From the NCBI GenBank assembly GCA_934277375.1, contig CAKQTZ010000002.1:353382-417381 (forward strand): DNA of 64,000 bases, read 5' to 3'. Source of the DNA: an uncultured Coprococcus sp. Lineage in GTDB: Bacteria; Bacillota; Clostridia; Lachnospirales; Lachnospiraceae. Both the position numbers and the translations under genes were made by a program. How positions within the stretch are numbered: the stretch's first letter is position 1; each line of letters opens with the position of its first letter. Below are positions 55,554-64,000 of the stretch, piece after piece. The notes below the pieces were generated by a model. The model was given only the letters and a program-made list of their open reading frames with translations, was not told the DNA's origin and did no database searches.

Positions 55554-56696
55554 ATGAAGAACGTAGCTATAATAGGTTCCACAGGATCTATAGGAACCCA
55601 GACTCTGGAGGTTGTGAGGGCGCAGGACGATCTCAATATCGTAGCTCTTGCGGCGGGCAGTAATGCTGAACTTCTGGAGAAGCAGGCAAGAGAGTTTTCA
55701 CCGGAGATTGTTGGAATATGGAGCGAGGAAAGTGCGGTCAGGCTGAGGGAGAGTCTTGCCGATACAGACATAAAGGTTGTATCGGGGATGGAAGGTCTTA
55801 TCACAATAGCAGAACTTGAGTCGTCAGATATACTTGTTACAGCCATAGTGGGCATGATAGGTATCAGACCAACTATAGCAGCGATAAATGCAGGTAAGGA
55901 TATAGCGCTTGCAAATAAGGAGACTCTGGTCACTGCAGGACATATTATCATGTCTTTGGCAGCGGAGAAGAAGGTAACTATACTGCCTGTGGACAGCGAG
56001 CATTCAGCCATATTCCAGTCACTTCAGGGAAATGTACACGGGGATGTAGCGAAGATACTGCTCACGGCTTCAGGCGGTCCGTTCAGGGGAAAGAATACAG
56101 CTTTCCTTGAGAATGTGAAGGTTGAGGATGCACTGAAGCATCCAAACTGGAGTATGGGACGAAAGATCACGATAGATTCTGCGACTATGGTCAACAAGGG
56201 ACTTGAGGTTATAGAAGCGAAATGGCTGTTTGATGTGGCTCCGGAGGATATTCAGGTGGTAGTACAGCCTCAGAGCATAATCCATTCCATGGTTGAGTAC
56301 AGGGATGGGGCAGTTATTGCGCAGCTTGGAACGCCTGATATGAAGCTCCCGATACAGTATGCACTGTGCTATCCGGAGAGACGGTATATGCCGGGGGACA
56401 GACTTGATTTCTGGAGTATGAACTCGATCCTTCTGGAGAAGCCGGATATGGATACATTCAAAGGGCTAAAGTTTGCGTATGATGCTATAGCACAGGGTGG
56501 TTCCATGCCAACTGTATTTAATGCAGCAAATGAGTGTGCTGTGGCCAGATTCCTTGATAAGAAAATAAAATTCCTTGATATATACAAAATCATAGAGGAA
56601 TGTATGTCGGCTCACAGGGTTATAGAGAATCCAGATGTGTCACAGATTCTTGATACAGAGAGATGGGTTTACGAATTGGTAGAAAGCAGGTGGTAG
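55554..56696 (+). CDS. dxr: 1-deoxy-D-xylulose-5-phosphate reductoisomerase
   Basis: NADPH-dependent second enzyme of the non-mevalonate isoprenoid pathway, 380 residues. Motifs: NADPH loop GSTGSIGTQTLEV, ANKETLVTAG, PVDSEHSAIFQSL and LTASGGPFRG. ATG 55554 follows GGAGGAG (55544-55550); an open frame further upstream to 55461 is not family-like. rseP starts one base after its stop. Confidence 0.97.
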   Translation: MKNVAIIGSTGSIGTQTLEVVRAQDDLNIVALAAGSNAELLEKQAREFSPEIVGIWSEESAVRLRESLADTDIKVVSGMEGLITIAELESSDILVTAIVGMIGIRPTIAAINAGKDIALANKETLVTAGHIIMSLAAEKKVTILPVDSEHSAIFQSLQGNVHGDVAKILLTASGGPFRGKNTAFLENVKVEDALKHPNWSMGRKITIDSATMVNKGLEVIEAKWLFDVAPEDIQVVVQPQSIIHSMVEYRDGAVIAQLGTPDMKLPIQYALCYPERRYMPGDRLDFWSMNSILLEKPDMDTFKGLKFAYDAIAQGGSMPTVFNAANECAVARFLDKKIKFLDIYKIIEECMSAHRVIENPDVSQILDTERWVYELVESRW

Positions 56697-56697
56697 A

Positions 56698-57795
56698 TTG
56701 AACATAATTCTTATAATACTCGTATTCGGTGTGATCATATTTTTTCATGAGCTGGGACATTTTATAGTGGCTAAGCTTAATCACATTACGGTAAAAGAGT
56801 TTTCTATGGGTCTTGGACCTAAGTTGTTCTCATTTACAAAAAAGGAAACTAAGTATTCACTGAGACTGATACCGCTGGGCGGATATTGTATGATGCTCAG
56901 TGAGGATGAGGAAGAGAACGAGAAGGATGAGAACTCATTTGAGAAGAAATCTATATGGGCCAGGATGGCAGTGGTGCTTGCCGGTCCGTTCATGAATATA
57001 GTCATAGCATTTATATTTTCTGCGGTAATAATACATTTTTGTGGAACGGATCCAGCCACGATAGGCAGGGTTTATGACAGCGAAATGGCTCAGGAAAGCG
57101 AATATGCAGATATTGTCAAAGAATTCGACGGAGTATATCCTGCGGAGGCTGCCGGAATAGAGGACGGTGATAAGGTGCTGGCCATAGCGGGCAGCAATAT
57201 TAAGAATTTCAGGGAATTACAGATATACCTTGAGATATATGGCGATGGTTCACCGATAGAGCTCAAGATGCAAAAGCCCGATGGTACAGTATATGACACA
57301 ACAGTACATCCGGTAAAGACAAGTGCAGGCTATAAGATAGGAATAATAAGTGGAGGATATGTTCTGCCTGAAAGCTTTGGTGAACTTATGAAATACTCTG
57401 CCTACGAAGTCAGATACTGGGTTAAGGCTACCTTCCTCAGCTTGAAGCTTATTGTGACAAGAAAAGTCAGCTCAGATCAGGTGTCCGGACCTGTCGGAGT
57501 TGCCAAGAGCATGAATGATACCTTTAATGAAGCAGCTAAGGTTGATGTGCTTACGGTGATTCTGAACTGGATGAACTATATAGTCCTGCTCTCAGCAAAC
57601 CTGGGTATCATGAATATGCTTCCGATACCTGGACTTGACGGAGGAAGATTCCTGTTCCTGCTGATAGAACTGATAACCAGAAGAAAGGTTCCGAAGGAGA
57701 AGGAGAATATTGTGACAGTCATTGGTTTTGTTATTGTCATGATTCTTATGGTTGTCATACTGTTTAATGACATAAAGAATGTATTTTTCAGTTAG
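56698..57795 (+). CDS. rseP: Site-2 zinc metalloprotease RseP/RasP
   Basis: Intramembrane protease of 365 residues that cuts anti-sigma factors and signal-peptide remnants. HELGH at residues 17-21 in the first helix binds zinc with the Asp of LDGGRF in the C-terminal part. A PDZ domain (about 120-210, VYPAEAAGIEDGDKVLAI) lies between, followed by further membrane helices. TTG 56698 start with AGGTGG in the end of dxr. Confidence 0.95.
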   Translation: MNIILIILVFGVIIFFHELGHFIVAKLNHITVKEFSMGLGPKLFSFTKKETKYSLRLIPLGGYCMMLSEDEEENEKDENSFEKKSIWARMAVVLAGPFMNIVIAFIFSAVIIHFCGTDPATIGRVYDSEMAQESEYADIVKEFDGVYPAEAAGIEDGDKVLAIAGSNIKNFRELQIYLEIYGDGSPIELKMQKPDGTVYDTTVHPVKTSAGYKIGIISGGYVLPESFGELMKYSAYEVRYWVKATFLSLKLIVTRKVSSDQVSGPVGVAKSMNDTFNEAAKVDVLTVILNWMNYIVLLSANLGIMNMLPIPGLDGGRFLFLLIELITRRKVPKEKENIVTVIGFVIVMILMVVILFNDIKNVFFS

Positions 57796-57832
57796 AAATA
57801 TTTGAATGAATGGAATAGATATAGGAGGAAAG

Positions 57833-57862
57833 GCGCCAGTGCCCATATACAGGTACTGGCGC
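57833..57862 (+). promoter_or_regulatory. Stable hairpin between the ribosome-binding site and the ispG start
   Basis: GCGCCAGTGCC pairs with GGTACTGGCGC (11 bp, one G-U pair) around an 8-base loop. It lies between AGGAGG (57823-57828) and ATG 57874. No U-tract follows, so it is unlikely to be a terminator. Confidence 0.7.
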
Positions 57863-57873
57863 TGCGAGTATAT

Positions 57874-58923
57874 ATGAATACAAGAGAGATTCACATAGGT
57901 GACAGAGTAATAGGTGGAGGTAATCCGATACTCATACAGTCCATGACAAACACAAAGACAAGCGATGTGGACGCAACCGTTGCCCAGATACTTCAGCTTG
58001 AAAAAGCAGGCTGTGATATTATCAGGTGTACCATAAATGATGAGGCTGCAGCGGCAGCAGTGCCAGAGATCAAAAGGCGGATACATATCCCTCTGGTTGG
58101 TGATATTCATTTTGATTACAGGCTTGCCATAAAGGCCATAGAGAACGGCGTTGACAAGATCAGGATCAATCCAGGCAACATCGGAGGACAGGAGAAGCTT
58201 GCCAGGGTAGTTGAGGCGGCAGGAAAGAGGAATATTCCCATCAGAGTAGGTGTAAACAGTGGTTCGCTTGAGCGTGATCTGGTGGAGAAATACGGAGGAG
58301 TTACCGCTGAAGGAATCGTGGAAAGTGCACTGGATAAGGTGCATATGATAGAGAAGCTGGATTATCATAATATAGTTATAAGTATTAAATCATCCGATGT
58401 GATGATGTGTGTAAAAGCGCATGAGCTTATAGCTGATCAGACAGATTATCCTCTTCATGTAGGAATTACAGAATCAGGAACAGTTACCAGAGGTAACATA
58501 AAGTCGGCTGTAGGTTTGGGAATCATACTGCATGAGGGTATAGGGGATACCATCAGGGTATCACTCACGGGAGATCCTGTGGATGAGATCCTTTCCGCAA
58601 AGCTGATACTTAAGTCACTCGGTCTCAGACAAGGTGGAGTGGAGCTTGTATCGTGCCCGACATGCGGACGAACAGAGATAGATCTTATCGGACTTGCGAA
58701 CAAGGTTGAGAAACTGGTTTCGGACTATGATCATCTTAATATAAAGGTGGCAGTCATGGGCTGCGTGGTAAATGGCCCTGGCGAAGCTAAGGAAGCTGAT
58801 CTTGGCATTGCAGGTGGAAAGGGCTGCGGACTTCTTATCAAAAAGGGTGAGATAGTGGGCAGACTGAGTGAGGATGAATTTATACCGGCACTTAAACGCG
58901 AATTAGATAATTGGAGTGAATAA
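57874..58923 (+). CDS. ispG: 4-hydroxy-3-methylbut-2-enyl diphosphate synthase IspG
   Basis: Iron-sulphur enzyme of the non-mevalonate pathway, 349 residues from ATG 57874. Motifs: GGGNPILIQSMTNTKTSDV, RINPGNIGG, and the 4Fe-4S Cys residues in VSCPTCGRTEID and VMGCVVNGPGEA. The start is chosen by family length and N-terminal pattern, but the only good ribosome-binding site lies 45 bases upstream, separated by a hairpin; the frame stays open to 57802, so an N-terminally longer form cannot be excluded. Confidence 0.95.
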   Translation: MNTREIHIGDRVIGGGNPILIQSMTNTKTSDVDATVAQILQLEKAGCDIIRCTINDEAAAAAVPEIKRRIHIPLVGDIHFDYRLAIKAIENGVDKIRINPGNIGGQEKLARVVEAAGKRNIPIRVGVNSGSLERDLVEKYGGVTAEGIVESALDKVHMIEKLDYHNIVISIKSSDVMMCVKAHELIADQTDYPLHVGITESGTVTRGNIKSAVGLGIILHEGIGDTIRVSLTGDPVDEILSAKLILKSLGLRQGGVELVSCPTCGRTEIDLIGLANKVEKLVSDYDHLNIKVAVMGCVVNGPGEAKEADLGIAGGKGCGLLIKKGEIVGRLSEDEFIPALKRELDNWSE

Positions 58924-58926
58924 GAG

Positions 58927-61900
58927 TTGAACAATGAAGATTATATGCCAGAACAAGTGAATATAGATCAGATGTATGCCGATCAGATGCAGGCACAGAT
59001 GGATTATGAGGCACAGATGGCAGAGCAGGAGATGTATGAGAATCAGTTATATGCGGATATCTCAAGCATACCTGAGGTCGAAAACAGCTCATATAAACAG
59101 GATAAAAATGTCTCTACAGATATGGCTGAAGATAAGCAAAATGATCGAGAACCGGTCTGGAAAGAAAATGGGGAAGCAGCCCGGAAGGACAATCAGGAGG
59201 AGATACAGGGAGACGATCAAGAAGCCAGACCGGAAGAGATGCGTACAGAACTATTCATGAAGGTATTCCCAGGGGTGGAGATGAATGGGGAACTGGCCAG
59301 TCTGTTTATGGAAGTGTATGTCAATAAGGTGACCATACTTGAGAGCAGAAGAATTCTTCAAGTTGACATAATATCAAAACACATAATAAGCCGTCCAAAT
59401 ATAGAGAAGGCAGAGGAATGTATAAGAAGATTTGTATTTGGAAAAAAGAAGTACACGGTGCAGATCATGGAGAGATATACTTTGTCTACCCAGTACAACC
59501 TGAATGCCATAGTCAAGGCGTATGAGGACAGTATACTCTATGATATCAGGTCGTTCAGCAATGTCGGATACAGACTACTCGCCAGATCAGTTGGGGAATG
59601 GTACTGTGATGGAGAGGCTATAACAATAGCGATAGAGGACAGCCAGATCGCACGTATACATGCTGAGAAGATAAAGCAGTATATGGAGGAGATGTTTCGG
59701 GAAAGATTTAATCTCGATGTAAATGTTGCATTTGAGTACAGTGAGGCTGACAAGGAAAAGCTCAGGAGAGCAAGTGCACTTGTGGAGCAGCAGAAGATAG
59801 ATGCAATACTCAGCAATCTGAGAGATCATGGAGACATCATAGTTGACGGTAAGGCTGTGGATAAGGATAAACTTGGAGTTTCAAATAAGTCTGACAAGAC
59901 TGAAGAGGGACATAAGCATGAGGAGACGAAGGCTGCCCCTGCGGCTCCAGGTGGTGATGCAGGCCCAAAAGGTGGCGACAAGGAGAAGTTCGGAAGAAGA
60001 CGAAGGTACTCAGATGATCCAGAAGTGTTCATCGGAAGAGATGTGGAGGGCAAGCTGCTTGAGATATCCAGTATCAACGATGGTATTGGAGAGGTTGTCA
60101 TCCATGGACAGATCATGAGTACTGAGGAGAGAGAACTGCGAAATGGCAAGATCATACTCACTGGATATATAACAGACTTCACAGATACCATAGGATTCAA
60201 GATGTTCTGCAGCCCTGAGGATATGGAGGTCTATCGCGAGGAGATACAGAAGGGTAAGTTCTACAGGATGAAAGGTCTTGCCGAATTCGATTCGTATGCC
60301 AAGGAGGTCATGATATGCCGTGTACTTGGTATGAAGCATATACAGGATTTTCGTGTGCCAAGGATGGATACATATCCTGAGAAGCGTGTTGAGCTTCACA
60401 TGCATACCAAGATGAGCGAGATGGATAGTGTGGTTGATATAGAGACCATAGTGAAGCGTGCCAGTGACTGGGGCCATCCGGCTATAGCTATCACAGACCA
60501 TGGCGTGGTCCAGGCATTCCCCATAGCCAATCACACAAAGGGACTCAGAAAGGATTTCAAGATCATATATGGTGTTGAAGGTTATTTTGTCGATGACCTG
60601 AAAGATCTGGTCAAGAACTCAAGAAACCAGAGTCTTGATTCCGAATATGTAGTATTTGATATAGAGACCACTGGACTTTCCAAGAAACATAACAAGATCA
60701 TAGAGATAGGCGCAGTCAAGGTGAAGGACGGAGAAGTGGTGGATACTTTTTCAGAGTTCATAAATCCGGGTGTGCCTATTCCATACCAGATAGAGCAGCT
60801 TACATCCATCAATGATGACATGGTAAAGGATGCACCTATGTTCGATGTGATCGTGCCGAGATTTGTGGAGTTCTGCGGTGATGATATCGTGGTTGCTCAT
60901 AATGCGTCATTTGATACGGGATTTGTCAGAAAGAATGCAGAGGAGCTGGGACTTAAGTTTGACAACACAGTTCTTGATACTATGACGCTCAGCCATATCC
61001 TGCTGCCGGAGCTTGGTAAATTTACTCTTGACAGAGTGTGTAAGGAGCTCAAGGTCGTAAATGCTCATCATCACAGAGCCATAGATGATGCGGAGGCAAC
61101 GGCAAAGGTATTCTTCAAGCTGCTTGATATGCTGAAGGAGCGTGACGTAAAGACCATGGACGATCTGAATGTCCTGGGAAGCACTTCACCTGATGCCATC
61201 AAGAAGGACAAGACATATCACGGTATCATTCTGGCAAAGAACGAGATAGGAAGGGTAAATCTGTACAGATTAATCTCAGAGTCACATCTGACATATTTTG
61301 CAAGAAGACCGCGCATGCCGATGAGTCTTATCAATAAATACAGAGAGGGACTTATAATCGGCTCTGCCTGCGAGGCTGGCGAGCTGTTCAGGGCCATAGT
61401 TGACGATGCTCCGGACGAGGAGATAGTGAGACTGGTCAACTGGTTTGACTACCTTGAGATACAGCCTATAGGAAACAATGAATTCATGACAAGGGATACC
61501 AGAAATCCGAAAACCATGGACGACTTAATAGGATACAACAAGAGGATTGTGGAACTTGGAGAGATGTTCAACAAGCCGGTGGTAGCAACCTGTGATGTGC
61601 ATTTTCTTGATCCTGAGGATTATATATACAGGGCGATCATCATGAAGAGCAAGGGCTTTGATGATGCGGATATGCAGCCACCGCTGTACTTCCGCACCAC
61701 GGAGGAGATGCTGGCTGAGTTCCAGTACCTTGGAAGTGACAAGGCCAAGGAGGTTGTTATCACCAACACGAATATGATAGCGGACATGATAGAGAGGATA
61801 GAACCGGTGAGACCGGACAAGGCACCTCCTATCATCGAGAATTCGGATCAGACTCTGACGGATATATGTTACACAAAAGCACATGAGATATATGGCCCGG

Positions 61901-63819
61901 ATCTTCCTCCTCAGGTTCAGGAGAGACTGGACAGGGAGCTGCACTCCATCATTTCAAATGGATTTGCGGTTATGTACATCATCGCGCAGAAGCTGGTGTG
62001 GGATTCCAATGACCACGGATATCTGGTTGGTTCCCGAGGTTCGGTTGGTTCTTCATTTGTCGCCACAATGGCCGGTATCACTGAAGTAAATCCGCTGTCT
62101 GCGCATTATATATGTCCAAAGTGTCATTTTGTGGACTTTGATTCGGAGCTTGTAAAGTCGTATTCAGGAATGAGCGGATGTGATATGCCTGACAGAGATT
62201 GTCCAAATTGCGGAACACCGCTCATAAAGGAAGGACACGACATACCATTCGAGACATTCCTTGGATTCAACGGAGACAAAGAGCCTGATATTGATCTGAA
62301 CTTCTCAGGTGAGTATCAGTCAAAGGCGCACGCATACACCGAGGTACTATTCGGCAAGGGCAAGGCCTTCAAAGCGGGAACCGTAGGTGGTGTTGCGGAA
62401 AAGACGGCATTTGGATATGTGTACAATTATTTCAAGGATCATTCCAAGGAAGAACTAATGGCGGAGGCCAAGGCATCCGGAATGGATGATAAGGCTGCGA
62501 AGAAATACGCTGAGGAGAATGCAACAGTCACAAAGAGAAGGTGTGAGATGGAGCGTCTGGCTCTTGGATGTACCGGAGTCAGAAGAACTACAGGCCAGCA
62601 CCCTGGTGGTATGATAGTTCTCCCGAGACACGAGGAGATATACTCATTTACACCTATACAGCATCCGGCAAATGATGTGGCATCGGATATAATCACATCG
62701 CACTTTGAGTACCATTCTATCGATCATAACCTGCTTAAGCTTGATATTCTCGGACATGATGATCCGACCATGATAAGACGTCTGGAGGATCTGACGGGGC
62801 TTGATGCTACGAAGATAAGACTTGATGACAAGGACGTCATGGAGCTTTTCCACAGCACCAAGTCACTGGGAATCACACCGGAGGACATCAACGGAATACC
62901 ACTTGGAAGTCTGGGCGTACCGGAGTTCGGAACAGACTTCGCCATGCAGATGCTTATAGATGCCAAGCCTACATGTTTCTCAGACCTTGTGCGAATAGCG
63001 GGTCTGGCGCATGGAACCGATGTATGGCTGGGCAACGCACAGGAACTTATCAAGTCTGGTAAGTGTACGATATCCACGGCCATATGTTGTCGTGATGATA
63101 TCATGGTTTATCTGATACACATGGGACTTGACGCAGGACTTGCCTTCAACATCATGGAGAAGGTTCGTAAGGGAATAGTGGCCAAGGGCAAATGCGACAA
63201 ATGGGATGACTGGAAAGCTGAGATGGCTGCCCACGGAGTACCTGACTGGTATGTGTGGTCATGCCAGAAGATCAAGTACATGTTCCCAAAGGCCCACGCG
63301 GCGGCTTATGTCATGATGGCGTGGAGAATTGCCTGGTTCAAGGTCAATTATCCGCTTGAATACTATACAGCATTCTTCAGTATCAGAGCTGATGATTTCA
63401 GCTACGAGATGATGTGCTTTGGCAAGGAGAGAGTCCTCTTCCACATCAATGAGATAAGCAAGGTGGACAAGAACAAGAGATCAGCCAAGGACGAGGGCAA
63501 ACTCAAGGATCTGAAGATTGTCCTTGAGATGTATGCCAGAGGCTATGATTTTGTGCCTATAAATATATACAAGGCAAAGGCTGACAGGTTCCAGATAATA
63601 GACGGCAAGATCATGCCATCCTTCGCATCCATAGAAGGAATGGGAGAGAAGGCTGCGCAACAGCTCTACGATGCGGCCCAGAAGGGACCGTTCCTCTCCA
63701 AGGAGGAGATAAATGAGCGTGCCAAGATAGGTAAGGGAACAATAGAGAAGATGAGCGAGCTGGGCATCCTGGACGGAATGCCGGAGACAAACCAGCTGTC
63801 GCTGTTTGATTTTATGTAA
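58927..63819 (+). CDS. polC: DNA polymerase III PolC-type alpha subunit
   Basis: Replicative polymerase of low-GC Gram-positives, 1630 residues. An unusual acidic, Gln/Met/Glu-rich extension occupies residues 1-105; then come the N-terminal domain, a charged linker, OB fold, PHP domain (VELHMHTKMSEMDS near 490) that is split by the DEDD proofreading exonuclease (YVVFDIETTG near 575, VAHNASFDTGF, HHRAIDDAEAT), a zinc finger (CPKC, CPNC) and the palm with EPDIDLNFSGEYQ. TTG 58927 start 3 bases after ispG with GGAG upstream; ATG 58945 is the alternative. Longer than Bacillus PolC (about 1440). Confidence 0.97.
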   Translation: MNNEDYMPEQVNIDQMYADQMQAQMDYEAQMAEQEMYENQLYADISSIPEVENSSYKQDKNVSTDMAEDKQNDREPVWKENGEAARKDNQEEIQGDDQEARPEEMRTELFMKVFPGVEMNGELASLFMEVYVNKVTILESRRILQVDIISKHIISRPNIEKAEECIRRFVFGKKKYTVQIMERYTLSTQYNLNAIVKAYEDSILYDIRSFSNVGYRLLARSVGEWYCDGEAITIAIEDSQIARIHAEKIKQYMEEMFRERFNLDVNVAFEYSEADKEKLRRASALVEQQKIDAILSNLRDHGDIIVDGKAVDKDKLGVSNKSDKTEEGHKHEETKAAPAAPGGDAGPKGGDKEKFGRRRRYSDDPEVFIGRDVEGKLLEISSINDGIGEVVIHGQIMSTEERELRNGKIILTGYITDFTDTIGFKMFCSPEDMEVYREEIQKGKFYRMKGLAEFDSYAKEVMICRVLGMKHIQDFRVPRMDTYPEKRVELHMHTKMSEMDSVVDIETIVKRASDWGHPAIAITDHGVVQAFPIANHTKGLRKDFKIIYGVEGYFVDDLKDLVKNSRNQSLDSEYVVFDIETTGLSKKHNKIIEIGAVKVKDGEVVDTFSEFINPGVPIPYQIEQLTSINDDMVKDAPMFDVIVPRFVEFCGDDIVVAHNASFDTGFVRKNAEELGLKFDNTVLDTMTLSHILLPELGKFTLDRVCKELKVVNAHHHRAIDDAEATAKVFFKLLDMLKERDVKTMDDLNVLGSTSPDAIKKDKTYHGIILAKNEIGRVNLYRLISESHLTYFARRPRMPMSLINKYREGLIIGSACEAGELFRAIVDDAPDEEIVRLVNWFDYLEIQPIGNNEFMTRDTRNPKTMDDLIGYNKRIVELGEMFNKPVVATCDVHFLDPEDYIYRAIIMKSKGFDDADMQPPLYFRTTEEMLAEFQYLGSDKAKEVVITNTNMIADMIERIEPVRPDKAPPIIENSDQTLTDICYTKAHEIYGPDLPPQVQERLDRELHSIISNGFAVMYIIAQKLVWDSNDHGYLVGSRGSVGSSFVATMAGITEVNPLSAHYICPKCHFVDFDSELVKSYSGMSGCDMPDRDCPNCGTPLIKEGHDIPFETFLGFNGDKEPDIDLNFSGEYQSKAHAYTEVLFGKGKAFKAGTVGGVAEKTAFGYVYNYFKDHSKEELMAEAKASGMDDKAAKKYAEENATVTKRRCEMERLALGCTGVRRTTGQHPGGMIVLPRHEEIYSFTPIQHPANDVASDIITSHFEYHSIDHNLLKLDILGHDDPTMIRRLEDLTGLDATKIRLDDKDVMELFHSTKSLGITPEDINGIPLGSLGVPEFGTDFAMQMLIDAKPTCFSDLVRIAGLAHGTDVWLGNAQELIKSGKCTISTAICCRDDIMVYLIHMGLDAGLAFNIMEKVRKGIVAKGKCDKWDDWKAEMAAHGVPDWYVWSCQKIKYMFPKAHAAAYVMMAWRIAWFKVNYPLEYYTAFFSIRADDFSYEMMCFGKERVLFHINEISKVDKNKRSAKDEGKLKDLKIVLEMYARGYDFVPINIYKAKADRFQIIDGKIMPSFASIEGMGEKAAQQLYDAAQKGPFLSKEEINERAKIGKGTIEKMSELGILDGMPETNQLSLFDFM

Positions 63820-63851
63820 TAATCTGAAAAAACTTTGCAATTTTATAAAAA

Positions 63852-63924
63852 AAGTGCTTGCATTCTGCTTTCGTTTCTGTTATATTAAACGGGTCGCAAG
63901 CGAAGCGGCAGGATACAAGCACTT
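63852..63924. repeat. 9-bp inverted repeat flanking the tRNA promoter
   Basis: AAGTGCTTG (63852-63860) and CAAGCACTT (63916-63924) are perfect complements that enclose the -35, -10 and leader of the tRNA gene. Confidence 0.6.
63858..63886 (+). promoter_or_regulatory. Promoter of the tRNA-Glu gene
   Basis: TTGCAT (63858-63863), 17-base spacer, TATATT (63881-63886), then GC-rich GGGTCGC as in stringently controlled stable-RNA promoters. Confidence 0.8.
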
Positions 63925-63926
63925 AT

Positions 63927-63998
63927 GGTTCGTTGGTCAAGCGGCTAAGACGTCGCCCTCTCACGGCGAAAACAGGGGTTCGATTCCCCTACGAACTG
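63927..63998 (+). tRNA. tRNA-Glu (anticodon CTC)
   Basis: Acceptor arms GGTTCGT and ACGAACT, anticodon stem TCGCC/GGCGA with loop CTCTCAC (anticodon CTC, reads GAG), T arm AGGGG-TTCGATT-CCCCT. The first acceptor pair would be G-U. Discriminator G; the CCA end is not encoded, as the next bases are CT at the window edge. Further tRNAs may follow beyond the window. Confidence 0.95.
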
Positions 63999-64000
63999 CT

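Noticed and set aside
1..64000. CRISPR arrays, insertion sequences, prophage or rRNA genes
   Set aside because: No spaced direct repeats of CRISPR type, transposase-like or phage-like proteins, or rRNA signatures were recognised.

Overview
The window reads as chromosomal DNA of a Gram-positive, strictly anaerobic gut Firmicute, most likely a Lachnospiraceae member close to Coprococcus. The pointers are a ptb-buk pair (butyrate made through butyryl phosphate and butyrate kinase, the route typical of Coprococcus-like bacteria), PolC-type DNA polymerase III, DUF4364, DUF1292 and DUF5688 proteins, an alpha/beta-type small acid-soluble spore protein, a DNPR-motif (diaminopimelate-type) MurE, and a sortase-anchored Cna-B protein. 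This is inferred from gene content only; no database was searched. Almost all genes lie on the + strand and are tightly packed. No intergenic stretch exceeds 300 bases, and no insertion sequence, prophage, CRISPR array or rRNA was seen.

Layout. 1-3086: 3' part of a giant cell-wall protein with Cna-B domains, an ester-bond-type domain, a 56-copy Thr-Thr-Glu stalk and an SPDTG sorting signal. 3198-5551: ptb, buk and a SASP gene. 5835-12294: protein quality control and ribosome assembly (tig, clpP, clpX, lon, engB), with a long structured, terminator-like leader before lon. 12401-18232: DUF4364 regulator (minus strand, with operator-like palindrome), rho, rpmE, DUF1385, prmC, prfA. 18234-26320: hisC, DUF5688, TetR regulator plus orphan receiver, rarA, small membrane protein, SEC-C protein, UvrD-like helicase, DUF1292. 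26562-44897: glgA, rqcH, then the yicC-gmk-rpoZ-(murE)-priA-def-fmt-rsmB-rlmN-stp-prkC-rsgA-rpe-thiN run known from Bacillus and Clostridia, but with a MurE-type ligase where coaBC usually sits and no remA. 45057-50693: Na/Pi transporter (minus), an SSS-like transporter, two convergent RlmH-like genes and a HAD phosphatase. 50815-63819: LCP protein with an acidic tail, then pyrH-frr-uppS-cdsA-dxr-rseP-ispG-polC. A tRNA-Glu(CTC) closes the window.

How it fits together. Most of the window is housekeeping: translation termination and recycling (prfA, prmC, frr, rqcH, rlmN, rlmH, rsmB, rsgA, fmt, def), proteolysis, isoprenoid and undecaprenyl lipid synthesis (dxr, ispG, uppS, cdsA), cell-wall ligase and PASTA kinase/phosphatase signalling.

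The most interesting object is the pair at 48907-49374 (+) and 49375-49773 (-). Both are RlmH homologues. One keeps the SAM-knot motifs but has lost the C-terminal Tyr-His-Lys tail and the N-terminal Lys-Arg-Leu motif; the other keeps tail and KRL but has lost the SAM loop. Their stop codons abut in a single TGATCA. Because RlmH works as a dimer with a composite active site, this looks like a division of labour into an obligate heterodimeric rRNA methyltransferase. Other points worth a look are the lon leader RNA, a hairpin between Shine-Dalgarno and start of ispG, palindromic operators at the DUF4364 and TetR genes, and the MurE variant.
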